In this document: positions 26,001 through 33,712 of the stretch, piece by piece
Numbering within the stretch: position 1 is the first letter of the stretch
Layout of the letters: every line of letters begins with the position of its first letter
Assembly (NCBI RefSeq): GCF_001468085.1
Contig: NZ_LNZB01000048.1
Span: forward strand, 1-50,605
DNA length: 50,605 bases
Direction of reading: 5' to 3'
Source: Legionella waltersii
Lineage (GTDB): Bacteria; Pseudomonadota; Gammaproteobacteria; Legionellales; Legionellaceae
The notes under the pieces: model-generated
Told to the model about the DNA's origin: nothing
Database searches by the model: none
The model's input: the letters and a program-made list of their open reading frames with translations, nothing else
Made by a program: the position numbers and the translations under genes

Positions 26001-26414
26001 TAACTTTCCTCTGGATGGGGTTGGAGAATCGTCTTTAGCCAACTTGCTTTCAATATTGACTGTATAAAGTTGTTCACCTTTAACGATACCTTCCTGCACT
26101 AAATCAACGGTATATACTGCACCGCCGATGGTGATTGCAGCTTGAAGATGCCATTTGTTGTCTGTATCATTTTTAACCCATAGGCTTCGTGCTTCACCTT
26201 CTTTACCCGCTTGAGCTAAGATAGCTTTAACCACATTACCTATTTTGGCGTCAGCTTTAAGGTTTTCTTTGCTCACGATATCGTTCGCGGCCCCAACGGT
26301 GATCATGGATCCGCCTTTTAACGCTTCTTTAAGTAAATGTACTGCAGCGAGTGTGTTTGTGTAGTCTCTAAGATCGTCTACAAAACGCGTTCTGATTGAT
26401 TTGGATGCCCCCAT
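23034..26414 (-). CDS. large SF2 helicase-like ATPase with duplicated C-terminal module, putative effector
   Basis: 1126 residues. Residues ~170-360 hold the first RecA-like domain: Walker A AGTGSGKS (201-208), DEAH-type Walker B VLIDESH (319-325) and motif III ALTATPT (348-354). A large helical insert follows (about 390-650). The second RecA-like domain carries ATGVSIKDVF and motif VI QAMGRCVRHGDG (Gln757, Arg761, Arg764). Residues 823-953 and 984-1114 are two copies of one module at a 161-residue period, sharing SEVELAFIPGNP and GVIDGIVERNQ. The N-terminal 165 residues match nothing I know. AGAGG eight bases upstream sets the start. It lacks nuclease or methylase domains. It could be an effector acting on host nucleic acid, or a cellular remodeller; I cannot decide. 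Confidence 0.78.
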   Translation of the reverse strand: MGASKSIRTRFVDDLRDYTNTLAAVHLLKEALKGGSMITVGAANDIVSKENLKADAKIGNVVKAILAQAGKEGEARSLWVKNDTDNKWHLQAAITIGGAVYTVDLVQEGIVKGEQLYTVNIESKLAKDDSPTPSRGKLFFNPGAKATVKIKANKDGDLRAVTQKGLEISHDSIAPYSYQNEIIAKYCDKVSQGADTQLALAGTGSGKSIIMAGIAQSLGKTVMIVPDALLVSQQTKEVLNLVNKGIENGAPVTPINVFTLDLLEKPGLIDDPEDMDQVTSYFATVLEGTSKPKKFEHMVLQSTHPLFKVIAPLIKDNMVLIDESHTHTFDSESTKLLQGLKDNNSVLALTATPTSKLYDLFPGTPLDDLSLGAAIELGNVRPIKAEVDYYEAEDLVTQAVVRYFDDYYLRTGDNGYTDPVQLKAELLKKVPKPSDMEAQSQAIEIALERNRMRCPRNMAFSDNKQTRQELATIYQKISEGDATTINKYKDTIAAKRKQSEIEARVAMTLKFVQDVDAQKTKEVTELVTLATKTPVVDLPRDIVIEQQKGVQRTINSLALALVLNEKPSSIGEKDRTNKLRTFIEKCDAEFHGFKTEGKTGKPGEDAVEAKLKACASFNREKMRESLLKMESPIPDLPATQQAAMINLILDRAEALAANITADRPMVDIVMNPTPVNLKALEVDSNYTRTIDASTTDTTKKGIVAMLDVGIVSQVVSDQTVATGVSIKDVFNVQIVNNYSEAVESDINVINGTLSGPQAMGRCVRHGDGLARVQQIIDVRYKGTGLILTVDDAIDRQNSGVKTKAVMTARDNLQLIQKATVVQSIYRGQKTVGMFAKNRDELSALTSDIQKCRVAISTKTSMLQDGRNHLVTTKQKLHNSEVELAFIPGNPKGRIPPQYRNKPEMVRHWTQRKVLPGVIDGIVERNQQIEDSLQDSVQQLQKLEKRRNVLLAQIQSAPSTKGATVVKTKTAMTVQDAEMDFSDQSFHRGSKTHGLFAQKKQDVSAITVDIQKCKEAISTQTDMLRVGRNLLDSTKQKLHKSEVELAFIPGNPNGRIPPQYRNQPEMVRYWTQRQALPGVIDGIVERNQKLEDALRDSLKQLQKLEKQRDALLEKTQSTQAQQTVATM
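23073..23948 (-). repeat. tandem duplication inside the helicase-like gene
   Basis: Units 23556-23948 and 23073-23465 encode the same ~131-residue module, 483 bases apart. The protein copies share long identical strings such as GRIPPQYRN, while the DNA has many silent differences. The duplication is therefore old and held under protein-level selection. Confidence 0.85.
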
Positions 26415-26727
26415 TTCAATTACCTCTTTAAAAATGTATTAATTCAATAAACTGGTATATGTGTGCATCCATTACAAACCGTGTTTCATTCTGACGAGTT
26501 GAAAAACTCTTAAACCAGTTCAATAAGTTATGACGTCGTAGAGCATATTATATACAACATGCCTTAAGTGATTATTAACTGTGTAAAAAAAACCAACAAT
26601 TTTTTTCATGAGCAGTAAATAATTGTCATTTAATAGAGATAATTGATTGAAAATTAACTATTATTTCAACAGATAGTGTGCTTTAATTACACCTGTTATA
26701 CATAATGATGTAAGTGGGGATAAGACA
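26415..26727. promoter_or_regulatory. 313-base divergent promoter region
   Basis: AT-rich intergenic DNA between the helicase-like gene (minus) and the small gene at 26728 (plus). It must hold two promoters. TGTTATACATAATG at about 26694-26707 resembles an extended -10 for the plus gene, but no good -35 is placed. I see no clear operator repeats. Confidence 0.45.
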
Positions 26728-27102
26728 ATGAGTGTGCATTTTGTGTCAGAAACAGTTAAGAAAACGTTGGAATCAGACAAGAGTTTAAAGCTAGGGGATT
26801 TACGAGCTGGTGTTTATTTTGTTGATCAGAGTTCTGCGAAAGAATTCATTGAGATTGTAGGAGAACTCCATAAAATAGATGGAATTCAAACTTCTCGTCA
26901 TAATGCGGATGAATATCGAGTCCGTTTAAGTGCATCAAAACTTGATGATCAACAAGCCCTACAAGAGATTATGGTCAGTATTAAGAGCAAGATTGCTAAT
27001 GAAGCGGTGGTTGAATCAATGATTACAGCCATTGAAACATTAACTGGAGTTAAAATGAATGCTCAAAAAACAGAGTCTTCAGACACCCTATGTCTAGCGT
27101 AG
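26728..27102 (+). CDS. hypothetical protein, 124 residues
   Basis: A soluble alpha/beta protein of unknown family. It alternates helices (SETVKKTLESDKSLKLGDL) and strands (AGVYFVDQS, YRVRLSASKL). Its C-terminus TESSDTLCLA is polar and ends with a Cys three residues from the end, one position short of a CaaX box. GTGGGGA nine bases upstream supports the ATG. It is divergent from the large helicase-like gene with a shared 313-base promoter region, so co-regulation is possible. Confidence 0.65.
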   Translation: MSVHFVSETVKKTLESDKSLKLGDLRAGVYFVDQSSAKEFIEIVGELHKIDGIQTSRHNADEYRVRLSASKLDDQQALQEIMVSIKSKIANEAVVESMITAIETLTGVKMNAQKTESSDTLCLA

Positions 27103-27224
27103 AGGACCTAAATCCACAATTGCGTGAACTGTAAGAAGAAATTTGTTATTGATTAAGAGCACCTGCATGCTGCGAACAAGTCGCGGCATACAAGCCATAG
27201 GGATAAGTCTGCCCCCATAAAAAA

Positions 27225-28262
27225 TCATTCAGCATATCCTGGAAGTTTAGAGATAAAATCGGATCCCATGAGTTGCGACGGGGTTTTATAACCTCCTTCC
27301 ACGGTATTATTCAGTAAATACTCAGCAACGGCTAAGCTCCCAGCTACAGTAAGGGCATACCCATTGGCTGTTTTGAATCGCATGGTTATACTGACTTCAC
27401 GCGCATTTTTTACTTCCCCCCAGACATAGGTCACCTGGTTTTGTAATTCTTCTGAATTAGGTCCTTTTTGTTCCGCTGCTTGAGATTTTAGAAATTTTTG
27501 GATGAATCCTAATTTTAAAAGCCAGCGCAGCCAATTGACTCTTTTTAACAGGGATAATCGTTTAGGGCTCATTGGAATATAGACTTCAATATTAGGTATA
27601 GCGGTTGTATAGAAAGCTGTACTGACATCTCCCCAGGGAATAGTTGTTGCTAATTTTTCACCCCTACCAAAATCAATTTGGCGAGTTTTCCAGGCTAAGG
27701 GAACAGTTATTATTTGACCATTCATGCGAACTTTTCCTCCAAATGCTAACCCTTCAACAGCTGTTTTTGCTGTGCCGGGTGACATGGCTGAGTTTGAATC
27801 AAATCCAAGAGCTAAATAATTTGCATCAGGCAGTAACTGTTTTAATTGTGCAGCCAAACAGTCTGTTGGTATTACATCAAACCCAACTCCTGGACAAAGT
27901 ACTACATTGGCTGCTTCGGCGAACTGTCTTTGTTGATGGGCGTATTCAAAGACTGAAATTTCACCGGTAATGTCGATGTAATGAGTTTTAGTTTGCAGGC
28001 AAGCCTTTATGATTGATGGGCTCGTGGCAGAGAAGGGTCCAGCACAGTTCAGAACCAGTTTAACATCAGACAGGTGTTTCATGAGTTGTTGGGGATCGCT
28101 TAAATCAAACACTCGACTTTTTAATTGTAACTCCTTGGCTAAAGAGTGTATTGCCGGTCCATTGCGTCCAGCAATAATGGGGTCCAGTCCCTTTTCTTTT
28201 GCTGATCTGGCTATCAACTCTCCGGTGTATCCATTTGCTCCATAGATTATCCAATTTATCAA
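27225..28262 (-). CDS. saccharopine dehydrogenase-like NAD(P)-binding reductase
   Basis: 345 residues, cytosolic. The N-terminus is a Rossmann fold (IIYGANGYTGELIARSAKEK) followed by PIIAGRN and the typical VLNCAGPFSATSPSIIKACL and THYIDITGE blocks of the saccharopine dehydrogenase NADP-binding family, which includes mycobacterial trans-acting enoyl reductases. FCPGVGFD-type residues appear as VVLCPGVGFDVIPTD. The C-terminal part carries TANGYALTVAGSLAVAEYLL. The start is a TTG at 28262 with AAGGA eight bases upstream; no ATG fits. Likely an oxidoreductase of lipid or amino acid metabolism; the substrate is unknown. Confidence 0.88.
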   Translation of the reverse strand: MINWIIYGANGYTGELIARSAKEKGLDPIIAGRNGPAIHSLAKELQLKSRVFDLSDPQQLMKHLSDVKLVLNCAGPFSATSPSIIKACLQTKTHYIDITGEISVFEYAHQQRQFAEAANVVLCPGVGFDVIPTDCLAAQLKQLLPDANYLALGFDSNSAMSPGTAKTAVEGLAFGGKVRMNGQIITVPLAWKTRQIDFGRGEKLATTIPWGDVSTAFYTTAIPNIEVYIPMSPKRLSLLKRVNWLRWLLKLGFIQKFLKSQAAEQKGPNSEELQNQVTYVWGEVKNAREVSITMRFKTANGYALTVAGSLAVAEYLLNNTVEGGYKTPSQLMGSDFISKLPGYAE

Positions 28263-28325
28263 TTTAGTATTCCTTTGTGCTAATTACCTATTCAAGTCCT
28301 ATAAGTGAGATGTTAGCAGGGATTG

Positions 28326-30116
28326 CTAAAATGACGAAGCCATATGTAGTCGTTCTTCAGAAGAGGAGGATTCTACAGAGGTTTCTTGCTTAACTTGGTC
28401 AAGTTGAATAATTCGTTGATGGAATTTATTGACAGTACTCCTGTGAGCAATACTGATGATCGTTGTATTCGGTAATTTCTCTTTTAAGAGTTGATACAAA
28501 TAGCATTCACTCTCTTCATCCAAAGAGGCTGTTGCTTCATCCAGAAATAACCAATCCGGTTTTTTCAATAGCGCTCTGGCAAAGGAAATACGTTGCTGTT
28601 GGCCTAAGGAAAGACGTTTGCTCCAATTATCCAAATGATCTAATTCAGGGATAAAACCCTCCATATTGCCCCCGATTGCTGCTAAGACTTCTTTGTATTC
28701 GTTATCAGCATAGGTATCTACAGGGTTAGGGTAGGCAAGAACTGCTTTTAAAGAGTCTTGAAGAATTAAAGGCTTTTGAGGTAAGAAATAAGTACTTTGT
28801 CCTTCTGGTATTTCAATTTGTCCATTTCCATACGTCCAGGTTTTTCGTATCGTTTTAAATAAAGTGCTTTTTCCAAAGCCAGACGGCGCTTTGAGCAAGG
28901 TATTTTCTTGAGGTTTAAATTCTATGTTTAAGGCCCGAACCATGTAAGCGGTGCTTTCTGATTTTTGAGGATAAGTAACATGCAATTCCTTTACTTTGAT
29001 TGAATTGCTATTGCTCGCTTGTACCCTAATTTCTTTCTCTTTTTGAACAGAGTTATCTGGATTAAGTGCATTCTCAAGCTCCATAATGCGCAGAGTGCTT
29101 GCTTGGAATTTTTTTATGTATTCGTAGGAATTGATAAACCAGTTTAAAGCACTGCTAACTTCGTTAAAAGCATTGCCAATTTGCATAATTTGCGGTAGCT
29201 GTATGAGTTCCATAAAATAGAGTGGGGCGGTCAAAATATACGGCGCTATTTGGACAAGATTAGTGTATAGGCTTTGAAACCCATTTACTTTTAGGGAAAC
29301 CCCTATTTTTTGCAGGCTGTTTTCAGAAATAGTATTGATGTCCTTTTCTAACACCGTTTTATGGTAGGGTTCGCCTTTTTCGAGAGCGATGTTTTCCGAT
29401 TCAGCACTTATTATTTCAATGTCTTTTCTAAATTGTGCTTCTAATGATTCTTCTTTCTGATTTAATGAATTGAGAGAGGTGCCTAACAGTTTCGTGATGA
29501 GGCTTGCCCCTAGAGCAAAAAGAAGAGATGCCCAAACGAGGTAACCGGGTATGACAATGTTTAAACCCAGTAGGACGAAAGAAAGAGTACCTCCTACGAT
29601 CCATAAAGTGCTCACAAACACGACAAAGCTAAGTGTTGAGCGAATGAAATCAGTACTTAACGAGATAAAGTTATCAACAAAGGTTTTAATATTTTCTTGA
29701 ATTCTTTGAGCTGGATTATCTATTTCTGGGTTTAAACGAGCCAGTTCTAAATAATTTTTATCCCCAAAGAGGTATTTATCAATAAATTTTATAGTGAGCC
29801 ATGTGCGCCATTTTAGGGCTAAGGTTTGGCTGAGATAGTCTTTTAAAGAGTTAATGCCAACGATTGCAGCGAAATTTAAAGCACAGGCACTGATATAAAA
29901 AAGAAAAGTGGTCAGGGCCTTCGTTTCAAGAGCGGCCCAAAAACCTAAAAAGCACCAAGGCATCAATGCGAAAAGGGCTACCATCCCAACAATAGAGAGG
30001 AGGGTTCCTATCAGCAATAACCAGGCTTTGAGCTTTTCGTCAGATTGGAAAAAATAATCAAAGAATAATTGGCCAGCTTTTTTTAGGTATGAAGGTTTGT
30101 CTTCTTTTTCAGACAT
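28326..30116 (-). CDS. SbmA/YddA-type ABC transporter, permease fused to ATPase
   Basis: 596 residues in the inner membrane. Residues ~30-340 are the membrane part (AWLLLIGTLLSIVGMVALFA, LTTFLFYISACALNFAAIVG, STLSFVVFVSTLWIVGGTL) with ALKWRTWLTIKFIDKYL, typical of the SbmA_BacA/YddA group. Residues ~370-575 are the ATPase: Walker A APSGFGKST (410-418), Q-loop FLPQKPL, signature LSLGQQQ (502-508) and Walker B WLFLDEATASLD (522-533). The first Walker A residue is Ala instead of the usual Gly. Homologues move peptides, vitamins or cofactors; the cargo here is not known. The polar C-terminal 25 residues are Ser/Glu-rich. Confidence 0.9.
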   Translation of the reverse strand: MSEKEDKPSYLKKAGQLFFDYFFQSDEKLKAWLLLIGTLLSIVGMVALFALMPWCFLGFWAALETKALTTFLFYISACALNFAAIVGINSLKDYLSQTLALKWRTWLTIKFIDKYLFGDKNYLELARLNPEIDNPAQRIQENIKTFVDNFISLSTDFIRSTLSFVVFVSTLWIVGGTLSFVLLGLNIVIPGYLVWASLLFALGASLITKLLGTSLNSLNQKEESLEAQFRKDIEIISAESENIALEKGEPYHKTVLEKDINTISENSLQKIGVSLKVNGFQSLYTNLVQIAPYILTAPLYFMELIQLPQIMQIGNAFNEVSSALNWFINSYEYIKKFQASTLRIMELENALNPDNSVQKEKEIRVQASNSNSIKVKELHVTYPQKSESTAYMVRALNIEFKPQENTLLKAPSGFGKSTLFKTIRKTWTYGNGQIEIPEGQSTYFLPQKPLILQDSLKAVLAYPNPVDTYADNEYKEVLAAIGGNMEGFIPELDHLDNWSKRLSLGQQQRISFARALLKKPDWLFLDEATASLDEESECYLYQLLKEKLPNTTIISIAHRSTVNKFHQRIIQLDQVKQETSVESSSSEERLHMASSF

Positions 30117-30458
30117 TTTATCATCTTTTATATAATTGGGATAAAAATTGACATATCACTCAATGAAAGTCAAGAAGACGCAATTCAAGAGATCGGGATT
30201 TTGCGTAAGCATTTCAAGCACCAAGTGCTCCATATAAACTAGATCACTTCGAACAATAAACCCTCATCCGCCTTTCTGGCACCTTTTTTCCATTCCTGGG
30301 GCGACGGGGACATTGAAGGGAGTTATTTAGAAGTCTTGTCACCAATCCCATTCGATCATCTAGAAATTGTTGAAAGTACTGCCTTGATGATAAAAAAAAT
30401 TTACAAAAGATCAATATTTGATAAAATGGCGTCTTTTGTGAATTTATAGGATAAAAAA
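30117..30458. other. 342-base gap, no intact gene
   Basis: A short plus-strand stretch (30142-30240) reads SLNESQEDAIQEIGILRKHF before a stop and may be a decayed 3' end, but it has no start. AT-rich DNA just upstream of 30459 should carry the uridine kinase promoter. Confidence 0.4.
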
Positions 30459-31172
30459 ATGCCATTTGTTGTAGGGGTTGCAGGTTGTTCGGGATCTGGT
30501 AAAAGCACTGTCAGTGCTTTAGTGGAGAAGCATTATCAGCAGGATTGTGTTGTTCTTTCTGCGGATAATTATTATCTTGGGAAGGACAAAATGAAGGTAA
30601 GCTCCTTCGACCACCCAGATGCTCTGGACTTTGAGCTCCTGATAAGTCATGTCCAACAATTAAAACTGGGCAAAAGCATTGAAATGCCTGATTACGATTT
30701 CACCGTTTCTAAGAGGAAAGAAAAGACAATAACCGTGCATCCTAAGTCGGTGATTATCATAGAGGGGATTTTAGTTCTTCATCCAGAGAAACTTCGAGCT
30801 TTAATGGATGTGTCTGTTTTTGTGGATACTGATATAGAAAAATGCCGTGATCGTAGAGTTGCACGAGATATTTTGCACAGAGGAAGAAAAGAAGAACACG
30901 CACTTGAGCAATGGAATAAGGATGTTCTACCTTCTTATTATGAATTCGTTGAACCTAGCAAGAGGCATGCTACTCTGCTTTTAGAAAATAGTGAGAATAA
31001 TGAGAAGCTCGATTTTGAGATTGGGCCTGTATTAGACGATTTAGACAACGTACGCTCTGGCAATAAAAGTGCTACAGAAGGTCGAAGAAAATACAGTCTC
31101 TTTAAACAGGTTACTGTTGGTCATTCTGTCTCAGGTCAAAAAGTGGAAGTAGAACAATTTTCCTTCCAATAA
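30459..31172 (+). CDS. udk: uridine kinase
   Basis: 237 residues, cytosolic. It phosphorylates uridine and cytidine in pyrimidine salvage. The P-loop GCSGSGKST is at residues 9-17. Further family marks are VLSADNYYLGKDKM, FDHPDALDFELL, PDYDFTVSKRKEKT, IIIEGILVLHPEKLR, VFVDTDIEKCRDRRVARDI and RGRKEEHALEQW. E. coli Udk has 213 residues. This protein runs about 25 further, with a tail ending VEVEQFSFQ that I cannot explain. AGGA with seven bases of spacing supports the ATG. The PDF-like gene starts 14 bases after its stop. Confidence 0.92.
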   Translation: MPFVVGVAGCSGSGKSTVSALVEKHYQQDCVVLSADNYYLGKDKMKVSSFDHPDALDFELLISHVQQLKLGKSIEMPDYDFTVSKRKEKTITVHPKSVIIIEGILVLHPEKLRALMDVSVFVDTDIEKCRDRRVARDILHRGRKEEHALEQWNKDVLPSYYEFVEPSKRHATLLLENSENNEKLDFEIGPVLDDLDNVRSGNKSATEGRRKYSLFKQVTVGHSVSGQKVEVEQFSFQ

Positions 31173-31186
31173 AGCGATGTGAATAA

Positions 31187-31873
31187 ATGAGCATCAATCT
31201 AGGTTTTGTGAAGTATTTGCTATATCCTTCTTTTATTTTTATAGGATTAGTCATGAATTCAGCTGATGCAAATACTTTGCAAATTGTTGCCATTGAGCAA
31301 ACTGACTATCAGAGTGTTTTGAAAAACAAAGCCAGGCCTGTTTCATTTCCATTGTCGGTTGAGGATAAAGCCTTGATTCAGTCCATGGAAACTAAATTAC
31401 AGCATTTAGGCGGCGTAGGTTTAGCCGCACCACAGATCAATGTGGCTAAACAAATTATCGCAATTTATATCCCTGAAGAGGCTGGCTTATTAAGAGATAA
31501 CGTGACCTCCTATCCCATGCATGTACTCATCAATCCTAGCTATACCCCGAAGGCTAACGCTAAGACGGTCTACGATTTTGAAAGCTGTTACTCAGTGAAC
31601 AGTAAATCGGGTAAAGTACCGAGGTACAACGAGATAGATTACCATTATTACGATGTAGAAGGGGTATACCACAGCAGTTCAGCAGATGGATTTTATGCAA
31701 GGGTATTGCAGCATGAAATTGATCATATCAATGGTATACTCATAATAGATAGGTTAACCCCCGATTGTATTCAGGGGACTCCTCAAGAGATGATGGTTTT
31801 GAGAAGAGCTGAATTGCCCGATGAGAAAAAAGTGCTATTTGATCAAGTCATGGAAAAGAAGCTGAAGAAATAA
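31187..31873 (+). CDS. exported peptide deformylase-like protein
   Basis: 228 residues. The deformylase fold is clear: motif I GVGLAAPQ (76-83) and motif III QHEIDH (175-180) with both zinc-binding His. Motif II, normally EGCLS, is ESCYS (132-136); the metal ligand Cys134 is kept, but Gly and Leu are changed. Residues 9-28 form a signal peptide (VKYLLYPSFIFIGLVMNSADA), so the enzyme should act outside the cytosol, away from ribosomes. It is therefore unlikely to be the housekeeping Def. It may trim formylated peptides outside the cell or have a changed substrate. It follows uridine kinase by 14 bases. Confidence 0.85.
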   Translation: MSINLGFVKYLLYPSFIFIGLVMNSADANTLQIVAIEQTDYQSVLKNKARPVSFPLSVEDKALIQSMETKLQHLGGVGLAAPQINVAKQIIAIYIPEEAGLLRDNVTSYPMHVLINPSYTPKANAKTVYDFESCYSVNSKSGKVPRYNEIDYHYYDVEGVYHSSSADGFYARVLQHEIDHINGILIIDRLTPDCIQGTPQEMMVLRRAELPDEKKVLFDQVMEKKLKK

Positions 31874-31941
31874 ATAGGGTCTTTTGACCTTAGAAAGAGC
31901 GAAAACAATTGAATGAAGATCCTTGGGTTCAAGGAGGAGCT

Positions 31942-33066
31942 ATGGTCTTTGCTGTAATTATTTTTTTACTATTGTCAGGGATAATTTATTGGGGAACATT
32001 TTCCTCTTCCAAAAAGTCAGCTCAAAAGAGATTAATTAAGCCGATTGCTGACGTTAAAAAAGAGGCATTAAAAGAAATGCTTCCCCCTGCTCATTTAACT
32101 GAACCGGCCAATCAACCCGTAGAGCAGCAGATTTATCCTGAGTTATCTAAATTTCGTCTTTTGACCTTAAAAGAGTCTGATAAACAGACTTTGGATCAAA
32201 TAGTAAAAATAACCAAATCAATACCGCGTCCTCACCCAATATTAAATGTGCTGTTAGCTGGAGGAGATAATACCGATGAGCTGTATGAAATGGTGCAAAG
32301 TGACCCTGTGATTGCTGCTAAAGTGTTGCAAGCAGTGAATTCAGGCGGATTTTATTTAACTCAAAAAATCACTCGATTAAATCAAGCCATTTTATTTTTA
32401 GGCGCTAATCGCATTAAAAGTATCGCGTTTCAATGCGCAATTACGACCAATATCCCCAATAGAAATAAGAAACTTAAAGAAGCATTAGGAAAGATATGGT
32501 CATGTGGGTTCTTAGCCAGCTCATTGGCCTTTACGTTGTCAAAAAGTTTAGGGTTTGGAAATTCTTCGGAGTTAGCAACACAAGCGCTGCTTTCTTACAT
32601 CGGTAATCTTGCGATGATCACCTTTCAACCTAAATTATCACACAGCTTCAGTGCGGGAGCCTTATTGTTTGAACGTGTTTACCAAGAGCAGGAAGATTTA
32701 ATGACTCATTCGGCCATTGTTGGGGGGCAATTGGCTATAGAATGGCAATTGCCTCAAGAAATTGCAACAGCAATTAGCAACAGCAATATCCCATTGGGCG
32801 TGGTTCCCTATCAATGCGTCATCAATAGGAATTCCTTACCCAATACAGTATTAACCTATGCTTGTTGCCGCATCGCTGAAATTATTCTAATCAAAGGGAT
32901 TGATAATTTAGATCAAATTAATTTTTTTGCACCCCTTCCAATTGAGTTGTTTTACACCCCAGACTATTTAAACATCAGCGGTCTTCACCAGTTTATCCCA
33001 TTATTTGCTAGTCCAGGGATTCGAAAAGAAATAAACAAGCTCATTAAGAAATCCACAGCAAGATAA
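31942..33066 (+). CDS. membrane-anchored HDOD-domain protein
   Basis: 374 residues. The start is placed at the ATG at 31942, which has AAGGAGG four bases upstream; an in-frame TTG at 31909 lacks such a site. The N-terminus is one transmembrane helix (MVFAVIIFLLLSGIIYWGTF), then a linker, then the HDOD domain (about residues 85-290): SIPRPHPILNVLLAGG, DPVIAAKVLQAVNS, KITRLNQAILFLGANRIKSI and TQALLSYIGNLAMI. HDOD proteins are HD-like helical domains used in signalling scaffolds and usually lack phosphohydrolase activity. It faces the cytosol from the inner membrane. Partner unknown. Confidence 0.85.
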   Translation: MVFAVIIFLLLSGIIYWGTFSSSKKSAQKRLIKPIADVKKEALKEMLPPAHLTEPANQPVEQQIYPELSKFRLLTLKESDKQTLDQIVKITKSIPRPHPILNVLLAGGDNTDELYEMVQSDPVIAAKVLQAVNSGGFYLTQKITRLNQAILFLGANRIKSIAFQCAITTNIPNRNKKLKEALGKIWSCGFLASSLAFTLSKSLGFGNSSELATQALLSYIGNLAMITFQPKLSHSFSAGALLFERVYQEQEDLMTHSAIVGGQLAIEWQLPQEIATAISNSNIPLGVVPYQCVINRNSLPNTVLTYACCRIAEIILIKGIDNLDQINFFAPLPIELFYTPDYLNISGLHQFIPLFASPGIRKEINKLIKKSTAR

Positions 33067-33077
33067 AGTGAACCCTG

Positions 33078-33602
33078 TTAAACGATGGCACATTCCGATG
33101 GTTTTTCTTGAGACCTACCTGACAAGCGTTCATGCTCAGAAGCCAAATAAAACGGACTTAACAGCTGATCCTTGATTTCTTTTACGAAAGCAGGGTTCAT
33201 AGAGAATTGTTCCGCGATGTGGTTGATAATATCTAATAAATAAAGAGGTGAATTTTTGCTAGGGGCAAATAAGAGTGAAAGCCTACTTGTTGACGGATCA
33301 AATACGCACAGATCATTCCCTTTCGTATGAATTTCTTTGAGCTTGACAAAACTAGCCTGAGTTTCTTTCGCTTTTTGATGAATGGTTTCTTCTTCCCCTA
33401 AGAAATGAATACTCAATCCAAGGATTTCTCCGCTACGATTAAAATCGAATTGGATCGACTCGATGTGGATTAAACTTCGGTCGATGGAATAAGGTAACAA
33501 AACAAATGCAAAGCATTTTTCAGTGTTCACGTGGGTGAAGGTGCTGTACATCTTAACGTAAGTCGCGTACTTAGGTTTTGAGGCTGGAAACAAGTTAAAC
33601 AT
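33078..33602 (-). CDS. unknown protein with C-terminal CaaX box CAIV, putative effector
   Basis: 174 residues from the ATG at 33602, which has AAGGA nine bases upstream; a TTG ten codons earlier lacks a site. The body is beta-rich at first (KYATYVKMYSTFTHV, KCFAFVLLPYS) and helical later. The C-terminus is Cys-Ala-Ile-Val after a polar tail (RSQEKPSE), a textbook CaaX arrangement for prenylation in a eukaryotic host. It shares no other similarity that I see with the two CTIV proteins. A MITE-like element (33634-33695) sits directly upstream, where its promoter should be. Confidence 0.7.
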   Translation of the reverse strand: MFNLFPASKPKYATYVKMYSTFTHVNTEKCFAFVLLPYSIDRSLIHIESIQFDFNRSGEILGLSIHFLGEEETIHQKAKETQASFVKLKEIHTKGNDLCVFDPSTSRLSLLFAPSKNSPLYLLDIINHIAEQFSMNPAFVKEIKDQLLSPFYLASEHERLSGRSQEKPSECAIV

Positions 33603-33633
33603 AGAGTCATCCTTTACATCGTACAAATACAAT

Positions 33634-33695
33634 CAGAACTTACGCGAATTGCTACTCTTACATTGCCTCGACCTTAGGATTTTTCGTAAGTTCTG
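33634..33695. repeat. complete MITE-like element, 62 bp, 11-bp perfect terminal repeats
   Basis: CAGAACTTACG at 33634-33644 is matched exactly by its complement at 33685-33695. The interior carries TTGCCTCGACCTTAGGATTT, shared with 3706-3737 and 15543-15575. It is the best-preserved copy in the window. Target duplications are not evident. Confidence 0.75.
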
Positions 33696-33712
33696 AACAG
33701 ATTGCTAATACC

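Noticed and set aside
26728..27102. CaaX box in the 124-residue protein ending TLCLA
   Set aside because: The Cys is third from the end, not fourth, so it does not fit the CaaX rule.
30244..30465. Minus-strand 73-codon frame upstream of uridine kinase
   Set aside because: No ribosome-binding site, low-complexity composition, and it overlaps the uridine kinase promoter and start codon.
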